DNA from: Oscheius onirici
Taxonomy: Eukaryota > Nematoda > Chromadorea > Rhabditida > Rhabditidae
Length of the DNA: 64,000 bases
Direction: 5' to 3'
Assembly: GCA_932521025.1 (NCBI GenBank)
Contig: OW051472.1
Location: forward strand, 2,604,001-2,668,000
This document shows, one piece after another, positions 34,463 through 45,999 of this stretch. The notes beneath the pieces are model-generated. The model saw only the letters and a list, made by a program, of their open reading frames with translations, had not been told where the DNA came from and ran no database searches. Within the stretch, counting starts at the first letter, position 1, and every line of letters starts with the position of its first letter. The position numbers were made by a program, and so were the translations under genes.

Positions 34463-36307
34463 GTGGGTTTTGAGGATAAGTTTAGAAAAAAGTTTGTTTC
34501 TTGGGAAGTTCAAACAAAGAAAAAAGTAGAGCAAAGAAAGAAAAATCAATTTTTTAATATGAAAGAACTATAGCAAAAACCAGGAAACATCTAGCAAAAC
34601 TAGCTGACGGACAAATGCTACATAAATGTGATGAAACACATCTTGAAATAGTTTCACGTTCTTTGGTATTGGATTCTATAAAAAGATTCAGTTGCAACGC
34701 TCAAAAAGTTGCGTTTCATCAAATGATGACATCCCGTTATTTATTCATAATCCATTGACATGCTTCTGGCATCTCATCGAGAAAAACTTTCAGTGCTGCA
34801 AAACAAGAAAACAACTGGCTGTTGAGTACGAGAACAGCACGAAAAAAAGAGGTTCTCTTCTATCTAAATATCACTTTTGCAACAGTCTAGGTCTAGTTTT
34901 TAGGCATAATTTTCGAGAGCCGAGTATCCTACGTTTCGGTGCTTCCCCAGCACTGTTTCGCTCAAACAAAAAAACTTCGTAAGCAGGTATTCTATGTGGT
35001 ATCTTTATTCCGAGAAAAATGCAACTTCTACAGTTCTCCCGTTTCAAACGCAAATTAGGTACGACTAACGAGCTTCCTTTCTCTGGTATGCAAAAACGTG
35101 CAAATTGATGAAAAACCACGCAAAAAGACCGACAATCTAAATCTTTTCTACAACTTTCTCATTCAGACGAGAACGAGAAAGATTATCCCTTCACTACCTT
35201 CCTTCCCAGCACTGGAAATTGGGGGTAAGCTCACAGAATTTTCAGCTAGAAAATACATTTCAGGGCTGAAAAATCTGGCCTCGTTTTCGGTCAATTCTTC
35301 ATCTGTTCAGCCACGCCAAGCAACTGTTACGACAAGGATGAATCGTTCCCATGAAAAAATATGAAGCTTACTATTTTTTAGTTCCACTAGCTGCTTGTAT
35401 AGAGGTACAGGCTGTTTGATGGTTTTGGGGTACCGGTTATAAAAAAAAACAAGATTTTTAAAATAAATTTATAAAAACGATGTTTGTTTCGCCGGGACAG
35501 CAAAAGGCCGCTCTTATTCCAGTTCTCAATCAAGAACAGCTGTACAGCCAAATGTTGAAAAATATAGTTACAATCGGAACTTTTTGGGAGACGGTCCAGG
35601 GAAAAACTAACCTATCCAGATGGGCAGCTCACATCAGTTCCTACCTTTTCAGTAACTTTTTTTTGGTAAAGAAATCTTTTTGGAAACCTCATTGAGCCGC
35701 AAAAATGTTACTGTTCAAGGTCTATTTTCCAAACCAAATCTGGTAGGCTCGAGAACCGATGGTTTTCGCATTTTGCACTTGTTGTTACGCTTGTTGGGGG
35801 GGGGGGGGGGTGCACTTGTTGATGTTACGGCTCAGATGGACGATGAAAGATGGTCTAATGAGACCACTGAATGGGTTCTATTGGATCAGCGCAGAGTTAG
35901 AGGAAGCCTAATAAATAGTAAAACTTATTGTTCGTCAGGATGGCCGAGTCAAGGAGATATCAAGATTCCTAGCGTTATTTCCGGGCAGAAAAAGTTTCAG
36001 TTTTGTTCCAAGAGGACAGTAAAATGTCACACATTTTGCTTATTTCATTTACTGCCGTAAAGCTTTTTCAATATTCCCATGTTCACAATCTTGGAGGGAA
36101 AAAGTTAGAGCAACTGCTTCTGTATGAGGCGCTACTGTAAAGATATGGGCTGCGATCAAAAAGTGAACATAATCCCAACTGAACACCGAGACAGTCGCAT
36201 AAGGTTTTCAATGTTTTTTGTTTGTTTACTGTTTCCATAAAAGTAACAGAGACTTTCACAGCTGTATGAGGTCGCAATCCGTATGAGATCGAAATCCCCC
36301 CTCCCCC

Positions 36308-36339
<32 letters not shown>

Positions 36340-36627
36340 AAAAAAAAAGGTTCCAGAATATATTTTCTCGCCTATATGGAAAGTCAATTGGAACCAAAGC
36401 TTCTTCGACATCTTATGATGATGTTGAAACAAAAAAAAATAAACGACATTTTTTCGAAAACATCTTGAGCTTTCACTTTCCTCGAAGTTTGTTTATCAAA
36501 ACCGCAAAACCTCCCATCCAAACTCCATCGGGTGACAATACGCCCAGCCTACGAAGATAGGGTCGCATCACTCCTTACGACACTCTTTTCTTCGAAAGAT
36601 AAGGAGCCCAGTTCGTCATTTCTCAAC
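34463..36627. other. Region between the two lectin genes
   Basis: No lectin exon or other gene is supported. It contains a run of about 14 G near 35796-35809 and a C-rich then A-rich tract at about 36296-36348. A GATAAG motif at 36597-36602, in the sequence CGAAAGATAAGGAG, sits about 30 bases before the lectin ATG at 36628; GATA sites drive intestinal genes in nematodes, but one motif is weak evidence. Confidence 0.35.
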
Positions 36628-39600
36628 ATGCAGAGGCTGTTTTCTCTCATTTTTTTGGCTCTAGCCACGGCAGCTGATCCTCAATGCCCGCCTGGGTACT
36701 CGGGATTCTCTTCTACAAAGTAAGCTTTTTTAGACGATGGACTTGTTGGTGGTGAGAAAACTTCGTCTTAGTTTGGATTGCTTCACCTATTTCGCATATT
36801 GCTGCCATTTTGCAAAAGAGGTTTTTTGCGACTTTTAACTGTTTTTTTTTCATGTGGAAAAGTTCACATTTTTCAAATTGAACACGGACTAGATAACAAA
36901 GAGCACAACTATTCAAGAACACCATCAAAAAAGTGACCGGTGTTCCCCAAATCTGGGTGTTTTACGCTTCATATCAATCCAACTGAGCCGAAAACAAACT
37001 TGCTTTAGATGTTTCTACTATTCCTCCACGCCTAAAACAGTCTTTGACGCTCAAAGATACTGTACTTCTACAGGCGGAATCCTGACCAGTATAACTAACA
37101 GCTTCGAAAACAGCTACGTTTCGAGTTTGTTCAAATTTTATAGCAAATTTTCAAATAAATATAGGTCTCGCGAGCAACGGACAGAGGGGAATCTATTTGT
37201 CCTGGATCGGATTCGTCAAAATGCTCCCAGACAACAGATTTCATTGGGCGGACGGGACCAGTCAACAGTACCAGAACTGGGCTTCAGGTCAGTTTTTTGT
37301 CTCACTGTTTGCATCTATTTGATACTGGCTAGCCGATTTAGTACGCAATTTGTCGTAACGGAAAGTACGCAGCACATCGACAACTGCTAATTGACTGTAG
37401 AAACCTCATAGAGTTTTCAACACAAACAAAAGACTTGGGGCAAGCTTTCAAAGTGACAATTTTTTTTTGAAATTTAAATCTTGTTTCAAACACACTATAA
37501 AGTCTTGCGGGACAGCGCATTTCAATGCTTTGTCATTTATCAATGCTTGCCAATGAGAAATGTAATGATTTCCGAGTATAACAGAAGCAAAGTAAAATGG
37601 CGATCAAAGTTTATACTCTCAATATGAAACGAACAACTTTTTTTTGGTAAATGTTTCGCCATTCCTATATAACCTTGCCAGACTTTCTGAATTTAATAAT
37701 TGAACCAATTTGCCGTGTGGGCACCAAACGTGACCAACCTGAACCTAAATAGTGCAGCGCTGCTTCTTTTCTCGAGCAGACTATACTCCTTTTCCAGAAA
37801 CTTCCAGTCCCGACAACACCTACGTCGTTCTGGATTTACGTAGCGGTCTCTGGCAGTAAGTTTTGTCAAAAAATAAGGGAAAAAAAAACAAATTTAGCTC
37901 TGCTGAAGATGCCGTAGGCTACGTTCTCCCCTTCATTTGCAGCGCTGTCCCGGTCACGTCTACCACAAGTGCTCCTGCTGCTACTGGTAAGCGCAAAGAA
38001 GTACCCCAAAAAGTTACAAAATTTTCAGGAAAATGCGATTCGAGCTGGACCTGGTTCGACAAGACAAACCACTGCTATAAGGTCTTTTACAATGAGAATT
38101 GGCTACAGGCGGAATCGGTCTGCCGGTCCGCAAAAGGACATTTGACCTCGATTCATAGTTTGGAGGAAAATGATTTTGTGGCTAGTGAGTTCTTTTTTGT
38201 TCAGCGGCACTTTTGAATTGGGAAAAGGTGTGATTGTTTACGGTTTGGCTATTATATCACAGGTATTAAATCAACACTACACTTCCAAGTCTCCAATCGA
38301 ACAAAAAAACTGACTTTCCAAACCACTTTGGAAGTTCTGTTTTAGTGGCCGATAGAAAAAGTTTGTTTCACAGTTGAAATATACCAAGTACGTTGCTCTG
38401 TTGTTTGTTGAATGTTTGATTCAAGCTGATAAAAAAAAGAAATTGATGAAAATGGATCATAAAAAAGTGATTCTTTGCTTTCTTGGCTACGTTATTTTTG
38501 CTAATGATGAAAAATGCACTTCTATCAAACTCTACCAAAAGTTATATTTCATAAAAAAAATGCTACATTCACTTTCATTAGCTTTATCTGGTCAGTCTGT
38601 GAACAACATTGAGAGTCAAAATGAGTATAAAAATGTGTCTAGCTTCGCAAGATCGGTCAGTGCAGGACCCCTACAGTGGACTATTAGCTGAGTACTATCC
38701 TGTATAGAGAGAGATGTGCGGAAACAGAAAAAAAAGTTTTCGCGGAATTTCGCGGAAATTTTAAAGTTAAAGATTTCTAGTCTTCCAATGTTACTTGGTT
38801 CTGTCGCCGATCCACTGTTTTAGACTCCAGTTCATGTTCCCCTGTCACTCCGTTCCAGTCACCCCCTGTCCCAGCCCTCCAAAGCAACTGCCAAAGTCGT
38901 CAGCCGTCCACCAACTTTATCCAACTAATATAAGAAAAGATGGGGTACTTTTAGGTGCGGACACTAGCTGTGAGCTAAATCGTGATGCGGTTTATCCAAT
39001 GTCTTGTTTCGAACTAGAAGGGACGTTGATTCTGTTGAAACAATTAGTTTTAAATGCTCCTAAGTTAGCTACTGTTTTCATAGGTTGGGCTCAAAAATAG
39101 CAATAAAATATAGCACTAATATTTCCGCGGAAATCAGATTTTTTCCGCGGAATTCCGTGAAATTTCCGTGGGTCTAAAATTTTTACGGAAGTTTCCCAAA
39201 ATCAGTTTCCGTGTTTCCGCGGAAAACATATTTCCGCACATCTCTGGTGTGTACTTAATCTTGAAATGTTTTCTGGTTCACTATGATCCCAAGCAGCTAG
39301 AAAGCTGTTTCAAATAAGAAAAGAAAGGGAAAACTTAGCTGAGTACGATGCTGTATAGAGATCAGAGGCCCTAGTTCAAAAATTTCGAGTACCAGTCGAA
39401 AAGACGAAATTTAGAATGCAAAAACGCCTTTTAAATAATGGAAAGCGCACATCCCACCAGTTTTTAAAAATTCTGACAACGCAGTTTTGTAGCTTTTGAT
39501 AAGTATGGATCAAAAGTTATGACCCCAGGAATTAATAATTACAAGTCAACCTGAATATATCTGTTACCTCTTTCTAAATTTCACCTTTTGACCTGGCACT

Positions 39601-40223
39601 CAAAATTTTTGAACTATGACTTCTGATCTCTATACAGGATAGTACTCAGCTAAGTTTGCCCTTTCTTTTCTTTTTTTGAAACAGCTTTCTAGCTGCTTGG
39701 GATCATAGTGAACCAGAAAACATTTCAAGATTAAGTACACACCCTGATAGCATTTCTTTCAACAACAAAAATCGTACAAACAAGAAAAAACTTTTGTTGC
39801 TGATGAAAGGAGTTTGTTTCACAGTTCACATATACCTAGAGAATCGGATTCTTGTTCCATCTGATGAATGCGTCAAAAACTACTAGAATTCTAAAAAGTC
39901 CCCAAAATTTCAGGCCTGGCCCAAAGTGGAGTACCCCAGCCGATCGAGAGGCAAGTCTGGATCGGGCTGACAAAAGTCGGAAACAATTGGGCAAATGTGG
40001 ACGGAACGGCCTTCGATTACGACTTTTGGGGACCAGGAGTTCCGGATAACGGAGCCGACAACTGTGCTCAGGTTTCTTTTTGTAGTTTCAACAAAACATT
40101 TGCGATTTTTAGATTTTCGCAGATCAGTTACAAGGAAAACTGGGCTACGAGACGACTTGGAATGCCTGGGATTGTGAAGTCTCGCAGAGGGCTTTTGTGT
40201 GTAAAAAGGACCTAAATGTGTAA
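36628..40223 (+). CDS. Secreted C-type lectin-like protein with two CTLDs
   Basis: Eight exons: 36628-36719, 37009-37124, 37165-37287, 37798-37855, 37898-37986, 38029-38184, 39914-40071 and 40113-40223, giving 300 residues. A signal peptide (MQRLFSLIFLALATAA) is followed by CTLD1, residues about 20-140: CPPGYSGFSSTKCFYYSS, AQRYCTSTGGILTSI, WIGFVKM, WADGTS, YVVLDLRSGLW and LPFIC. A short Ser/Thr/Ala/Pro linker (VTSTTSAPAATG) leads to CTLD2, residues about 150-300: CDSSWTWFDKTNHCYK, AESVCRSAKGHLTSIHS, QVWIGLTKV, FWGPGVPDNGADNCAQ and WDCEVSQRAFVCKK. Classical calcium/sugar motifs (EPN or QPD with WND) are not complete, so sugar binding is uncertain. Such proteins are abundant in nematode gut and immune responses. 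The long intron 38185-39913 contains two foldback elements. Confidence 0.9.
38709..39246. mobile_element. hAT-like element with TTCCGCGGAA words, interrupted
   Basis: 538 bp. The ends read GAGAGATGTGCGGAAA on the left and TTTCCGCACATCTCTG on the right, the same terminal motif as the element at 32193. Both ends have TTCCGCGGAA-type words. The middle (38775-39115) is unrelated and includes a fragment of repeat R1. No 8-bp duplication is present: TGTATAGA on the left, GTGTGTAC on the right. Confidence 0.65.
39247..39765. repeat. Foldback element, family M8
   Basis: Arms of about 180 bp (39247-39420 and about 39585-39762) are inverted copies, including GTGTGTACTTAATCTTGAAA, TGATCCCAAGCAGCTAGAAA and AACTTAGCTGAGTAC. 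A 26-base piece of the same arm also sits just left of the hAT-like element, at 38682-38707. Confidence 0.7.
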
Positions 40224-41980
40224 CTTTTGGAGCGTGAAATAATGAATTTTGAAGAAGATACGCGTGTTATGCAATGGAAAAAATTGTACAGACTTCCTAT
40301 GTTTTCTTGCCTTTCAATTTTTGTTGCAATGTTCTTGCCTTGAAACTAAAAACACAAAAAACGGAAAAATCAGCTTAGAATGTGTACAACTTCGAACGGT
40401 TCAGTATTTAGTAACTGTAGGAGAAATCGCCCAATACCTGCTGCATCGGTATTAAAAACAATTTGGCTAATGAGTCAAAAATCTTGAATTGTGATCTTTG
40501 AAAAGAGAGAGAGTTCATGCTTGATTTTTTTGAGTTCAAAATATAGGTTTTCAAGCACCGTATAGCCTGTCTATTGGTTACGCTTGTCAGAAGAACTTCT
40601 CAGCATTCATCATTTTTCCTTTTTCGTTTCCAGGTCCGTTTACTACAAAAATACGCAGGCCAAAATATGAATCAGCGCTATATTTTTGGCACAGGCCATA
40701 ATATTGTAACTGTTTACAACTTGTTTAGCTCTACAGAACGTCTCAAAGCAAACAGAAAGCGATTTACAAGCACGTCTTCTATTCATAGTTCCAGTATATA
40801 GAAAGTTTGAAAACAATAAGTTGAAAAAAAAACAAGGAAGAGTAATGAAAGTAGATCAGACCAGCCGGCTGATTATCTAATCTCATCAAAAGGGACATCG
40901 TCGCTGACCACAAGGCAATATATCAGGATAAGCCTGCTTCACTTAGCCCGGTTTCTGAGGATCCTGCTTTCTTCTTTTTAGGAGTGGAAAATAACAGATT
41001 TGTATGCCTCTTTGCCCTGTCGAAAACAAGTTCAAGGTCAGTTCGACGAGTCTAAGGGCTTTACACTCTAAACCTATGTGATTTTATTGGGGCAAAGGAA
41101 TGAGGAAGTGGAAGAAAAAGATAAGAATCAGATGTAGTGAGAGACTCTTGCCTAATAGCGGATTTGGCAGAGATTGTATCGAAAAGAGATGTTGATAAGC
41201 AAGGCATCCTCGAATGGGTACAAGTAGAAAAATGGAAAGAAAAAAGAAGTTTGGCAATCGAGACGAGAACGGAGAAGAAATGCCGAGAACATATATGCTT
41301 CCGAAATGCCCATAGAAGCAGAAGATGAAACATTTTTCTCACACAAAATCCTATCTGTCTGTCTGTCTGAAGCTCTAATAGAGGATAAAGGATTTGAGCG
41401 CCCAATTAGTTTCTAACAATTCGCTACAGAAAAAGAAAGTCACAATCTCCAGAGCCAGTCAATTAACTCTACTCGTGTAACCGAGAGAAAGGAATGGCAA
41501 AAGGAGCCAGACCGGCTTTCAAGTGGTCTTCACTGAGGCAATTACTCCACGAGGTACTTTTTCTCACTGTCTGAATAAATTTGATTATGTCCTTTTTGCT
41601 GATAACCGTTTAAACGAAAGGCGTTAGTTATGTTTCAAGGGAAGAGTTCTAGTGTAGTGGAGTGCATTTGAGGGGGAACTTGGCTGTTGTCCGTAGAGAA
41701 AAAAAAAGTAGGGAAACAGCCCGCTTTTCTCAGCTTTCATCACAGTCGTAAATGTTTTCAATCGTTGCTTTGGAGCTTCTGAAAAAGCGTGTAAAGTTCG
41801 AATTTATATCTGATCAGACTTCAATATCTTGGCTAACCAAGTTCGAACTTAGTTGATTTTGTGTGAAGCAATATGCAATACGAATTCGGTAAAACACAAG
41901 CATAGAGTTTGCAAGAAATAAATGTTCATACTATGGAATACCTACAGAACAATAGGCTATCGCAGTTTATTACAGTGAAG
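40224..41980. other. Intergenic, no gene supported
   Basis: Contains a reversed fragment of repeat R1 (41352-41440). Short open frames on both strands have no recognisable domain. Confidence 0.35.
41352..41440 (-). repeat. Dispersed repeat R1, copy 5 (partial)
   Basis: Contains CTGTCTGTCTGAAGCTCTAA, TAGAGGATAAAGGA and CCAATTAGTTTCTAACAA, matching the complement of the CTCAATTAGAGCTTCAGACA and adjoining modules of the other copies. Confidence 0.5.
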
Positions 41981-42793
41981 TCACTGAACGGTTTGATTGT
42001 CAGCCTGCTCTGCTCCCTTGTTGATGGTGTTCATCTCCTCACCACGAGCCAGTTCGGACTTGGGGGTCTTCTCCGTCGACTGCTTGGATTTGGGCGTCTC
42101 CTCCGTCGTCTTCTGGACCTTCTTTTCGACGTCCTTCTTTTCTTCATTGTCTTTTTTCTTCTGTTGAAGCTTCTTCCTAATGACGAACCAGTAGACGAGG
42201 AATCCGGCCACTCCGAGCAGCACGAGCAGGACGATCACGATCCCGATGGCGATTCCGACCTTCTTGCCAGTAGAAGAACCACTGCCGTCGCCACTCTCAT
42301 AAGTTCCCGATCCGAGAGCCAGATTGTTGGGATTTACTCCACTGACAGCATCGTCACCAGAGGACTCTTCTGGTGTAGATTCACTTTCCGCAGTAGCTTC
42401 AGTCGATGTAGTGGAAAAGGTGGTCACAGCGACCGTTGTGGTAGTTGTTGCGGTTTTAGTAGACCTAAATGTACCGGAAGTAGTGACCGAAAGAGCAGAT
42501 AGATTGGTCACAGGAACAGGAGCCCCAGTCGTGGTAGTTGTAGTAGACTTTGGTGTAGTGGAAGTTGTTCTGGTGGTGGGCGTGGTTGGCCTAGCGGTGG
42601 TCGTTGTAACTGTAGTCGTTGTGGTAGTTTCGGTGGTAGGTCCTCTTCCACTTCTTTCCTCAATATTTCCCGAATGGATACTTGGGTACTTGGGTGTTTT
42701 TCCTCTTCTCCGGCTACTTGATGACAATGCTCGACCGAAATCCGGAGCTGACGGTCCGTATTGGACTTTTTCTACCGGAGAGTCAAGCGAATA
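41981..42793 (-). CDS. Mucin-like single-pass membrane protein
   Basis: One open exon on the minus strand encodes about 250-270 residues, ending at the stop 41981-41983. After a basic stretch (SSSSRRRGKTPKYPS) comes a region of about 80 residues dominated by Thr (TTETTTTTTVTTTT, TTPTTRTTSTTPKSTTTTTT), typical of heavy O-glycosylation. An acidic Gly/Ser stalk follows, then one membrane segment (VGIAIGIVIVLLVLLGVAGF) with FVIRKKLQQKKK as stop-transfer. A charged cytoplasmic tail has two TPKS motifs. The frame is open up to 42793 with no ATG, so the true start and signal peptide lie in an upstream exon I could not place. A hAT-like fragment at 42965 may have disturbed the 5' end. Confidence 0.7.
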   Translation of the reverse strand, partial: YSLDSPVEKVQYGPSAPDFGRALSSSSRRRGKTPKYPSIHSGNIEERSGRGPTTETTTTTTVTTTTARPTTPTTRTTSTTPKSTTTTTTGAPVPVTNLSALSVTTSGTFRSTKTATTTTTVAVTTFSTTSTEATAESESTPEESSGDDAVSGVNPNNLALGSGTYESGDGSGSSTGKKVGIAIGIVIVLLVLLGVAGFLVYWFVIRKKLQQKKKDNEEKKDVEKKVQKTTEETPKSKQSTEKTPKSELARGEEMNTINKGAEQADNQTVQ

Positions 42794-42964
42794 CTATCTG
42801 CCTCTGTACTATCTGGCAACACTTGCTATCAATAGTGATTCAGTGCGGTTGAGTAAATGAAGAACCGTCCAGTTTCAATCAATTTAGCCCCTACGCATTC
42901 AGTATTGGTGAATTCGGCTCTGAAGGCGCTTCCATTTGTAACGGATCTCATCAGACCGTCCTGG

Positions 42965-43031
42965 GGGAAGGGAATCCCGTGACCATTTTTATTCCCGCGT
43001 TCCCTCGGGAAAGTTTTCCCGCACATCTCTG
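42965..43031. mobile_element. Right-end fragment of hAT-like element
   Basis: 67 bp matching the right end of the 32193 family: ATCCCGTGACCATTTTTATT, TTCCCGCG and a terminal GCACATCTCTG. The left half is absent. Confidence 0.6.
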
Positions 43032-43273
43032 CAACAGACAGAGACGGCTCAACTTTAAAAGAATTGTTTTATATTGCATTTAAAAGTTTTCCCTTCTCCC
43101 TTCTCAAGAACTTCGTCTCGATTTTGGCTACAAATGCAGAACTTGCTAATTAGAATCCACTGACAATGAAACTTGCGAAATAAATATTTTTGGAATAATA
43201 AGACCTAGAATTCGAGCAAACTAATTGTATGTTCTAATTCCGAAAAAAAAACTACTTTTGCAAAAGAAACTAT

Positions 43274-43281
43274 TATAAAAG
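43274..43281 (+). promoter_or_regulatory. TATA box of SLC6 transporter gene
   Basis: TATAAAAG on the plus strand, 46 bases before the transporter ATG. No acceptor lies between it and the ATG, so the mRNA probably starts at a conventional promoter with a short leader. Confidence 0.6.
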
Positions 43282-43319
43282 ACACAAAAAGTTCCATTCA
43301 AAACAGACTTTGAGTTGCC

Positions 43320-45653
43320 ATGACGGAAACAGGTTAGTCGCATCCTTCTTTTCCAAACTACGGTAGCTCTTCCAGAAGAGGAAGCAACCACCGGGAAGAC
43401 GACGAAGCAGACAGAGGATGACGAAGAAACGAATCAGAAGTCGTCTGTAGAGGACGAACCGCGTGCTCAATGGGGCAACCAGTTCCAGTTCATTCTCAGT
43501 GCTCTCGGTCTCGCCGTCGGTCTCGGCAACATCTGGCGTTTTCCCTACGTCGCCTACGAGAATGGAGGAGCCGCCTTCCTCATTCCCTACCTGTGTTGCG
43601 GATTCTTTTTCGGCCTGCCGATGGTCTACGCCGAATTCATGATTGGACAGTACTCGAGGAGTGGACCCGGTCTGGCGCTGGGACGCTATGCTGCCGGATT
43701 CAGAGGTTAGTTCAACGAGCTTTGACAAATTTCATATAGGCCCTACTCTTCTCGTAACAATACTCGTGTTTTATAGTTTGCCTAAGCAATAATAAAAGTT
43801 CTCTCTCAAAATTCTCAATTCCAGGAGTCGGCTGGTCGATGAGTCTAATCTCTGTCACTGTGGCCATCTACTACTGCGTCATCATCAGCTGGGCCGGCGT
43901 CTATCTCGGCTGGGTCGTCAGTGCCCAAAGTTACAAATGGAGTCGCTGTGACAACGACTGGAACACGAATGCGTGTGTAACTCAGCAGAGTCTCATCGAA
44001 TGCTTCGAACACAACGCCACGACTCGCTTCTACTACAACGGCAGCTGTCAGGCCGAGCGGAGCAACTTTACGAAAGGAGCCGCCGAGGAATTCTTCATCA
44101 ACTACGTGACGACGCGGTCCGGCTCGATTGAAAACTTTGGCGGCATGAACTGGCCCGTTCTCGGCAGTCTCTTCCTCTTCTGGGCTCTGACGACACTCAT
44201 TCTGATCAAGGGCATAGCCATAATGGGCTATCTCAGCTACGTCATCGTCCCCTTTCCATACATCGTCATCTGTATCCTGTTTGGACGTGGTATAACACTG
44301 CCCGGAGCCATTGAGGGAATCAAATTCTATCTGCTGAAGCCGGACTTTAGTGCACTGTTGGTGGGAAAGACCTGGGCAGCCGCGCTGAAACAGCTCTTGT
44401 TCTCGATGAGTATAGGATATGGTGGACTGATCTCGTTGAGCAGCTACAGTAAGCCGAGCAACAACTTCTTCCGGGTGGGTTACTGTTAATGTTGCTCTTA
44501 CTGTTAATTTTACTGTCTCTGAACAAACCCCATTCAGGACTCTCTGATCATCATCTTCGGCGACACTGTAATGAGTGTGATCGGCGGTGTGGCAGCCTTC
44601 TCCATTCTCGGCTATCTGGCCCATCTGTCCGGCAAAGAAGTGAAAGACGTCGTCGCTTCCGGAACCTCTCTCGCCTTCATCGCCTACCCGGAAGCCATCT
44701 CCACAATGAGTGTTCCATGGCTCTGGAACGCGCTCTTCTTCCTCATGCTACTCATGCTCGGAGTCAGCAGTGAAATCGGTGTGTTTTATAGCTTTTTCCA
44801 GTCTGAAAACTTCGAATCTCCCACTGATTTCCTCCATATCGGGTTCTACTGACTCAATCCTAAATTAGCCATCATTGCAGCCTACGTGGAAGCTTTTACC
44901 GGTCTCGTCGGCGACTGTTTCCCGAAGACGAAAAAGAAAAAGTGGCTGACGACGCTTCTGACCTGTCTTGGCTGCTTCATCGTCGGCATTCTGATGACGA
45001 CTCATTCCGGCTGGTTCTGGTTCAATCTCTTCGACGAATTTACCGGCAGCACCTGTGCCTGTCTGATCGCCTTTATCGAGGTCGCAATTCTGTCCTTCTA
45101 CGGCTGGAAACAGATCAAACAGGATTTGGAGGAAATGCGCGGCGAGGCTCGCTTCAAGGGCTGCTGCAGCTGGATTGGACCCCGTTCGCCAATCTTTGGA
45201 ATTTTCTGGGCGACTGTCTGTCCTCTTCTGGCCATCGTGAGTCTGTCCCTCTCTGTACACAAACTTTTCCAGACCTGTGCCGTGCTGACACTGATCCGTA
45301 AGGTCCCCTACGTCCTGGCTCTGGACAAGTCGGGCAAAAACAGCTACACTTATCCGACGTGGGCAGAGGTCATCGGCTGGATTCTAAACTTGGCCGTCAT
45401 TCTGCCCATTCCGGCCTTCTTCGTCTACAAATGGTGGCGTTTCCGTCGCGACGGCATCAGTTTCCACTATCTGTTCCGTCCGACGAAAGAGTTGAAGAGC
45501 TTTAGTCGCTACTACGAGCAGCGTGGAATCTGCGAGCCCGGAGAGACGTATTCGGCGATGGAGGAGGCCAGCACCCAGTTTAGTATAACCCAGATCGACT
45601 ACGACAAGCCGGCTGTCATCAATCGGCACAAGAGTCTTCGGAGCGAGTACTAA
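43320..45653 (+). CDS. SLC6-family sodium-coupled transporter (snf type)
   Basis: Five exons: 43320-43332, 43376-43705, 43825-44474, 44538-44778 and 44881-45653, giving 668 residues. After an acidic cytoplasmic N-terminus comes the hallmark [20 protein letters not shown] and IWRFPYVAYENGGAAFLIPY of TM1 and the TM2 start, where sodium and substrate bind. A large extracellular loop 2 has Cys and N-glycosylation sites (NATT, NGSC, NFTK). Conserved TM6 and TM8 segments (MSIGYGGLISLSSY, LMLGVSSEIAYVEAFTG) and 12 hydrophobic spans are present. The C-tail ends SLRSEY. The substrate (amino acid, amine or neurotransmitter) cannot be read from the sequence. Exon 2 could start at 43367 instead, adding ALP. 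Poly(A) signal at 45692. A second gene with nearly identical TM1 DNA begins at 63790. Confidence 0.95.
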
Positions 45654-45835
45654 AAGAAGAACTCGCGATTTCTTGACATGAGGCCAAAGTGAATAAATAA
45701 ATCGCTTCTGATCGGTTTTCTCTTCTATTTTTTTGACGGCTATGGGAAACGGTCAGCATAAATTCAATAGATATTATCTGGACTAGTACCGGATCAAAAA
45801 CAGAGCCTGGCCAGTAACTAAGTTAGGCTAAAAAC

Positions 45836-45890
45836 CCTCTCACAGAGACCTGGGAGCAATTTTAAGTGGATTGATGAGACTTTCTGTTAA
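45836..45890 (+). repeat. Dispersed repeat R1, copy 6 (partial)
   Basis: Contains CACAGAGACCTGGGAGCAAT and TTTAAGTGGATTGATGAG, the 3' module of the repeat only. Confidence 0.5.
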
Positions 45891-45999
45891 AAAAACTACG
45901 AAAAACATCCAATTTAAATAGCTCCCGAGTGTGCTTTGCGAACTTTTTATTGTGAGTGCCGTAATTGACAATAATAAGGGGAGTTTTGAGAAGACAAGT

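Noticed and set aside
42324-42860. Plus-strand frame with VVVVV runs
   Set aside because: Antisense of the Thr-rich exon of the mucin-like gene.
43845-44624. Minus-strand frame of 259 codons
   Set aside because: Shadow of SLC6 exons 3 and 4; the plus-strand reading has clear family motifs and splice sites.
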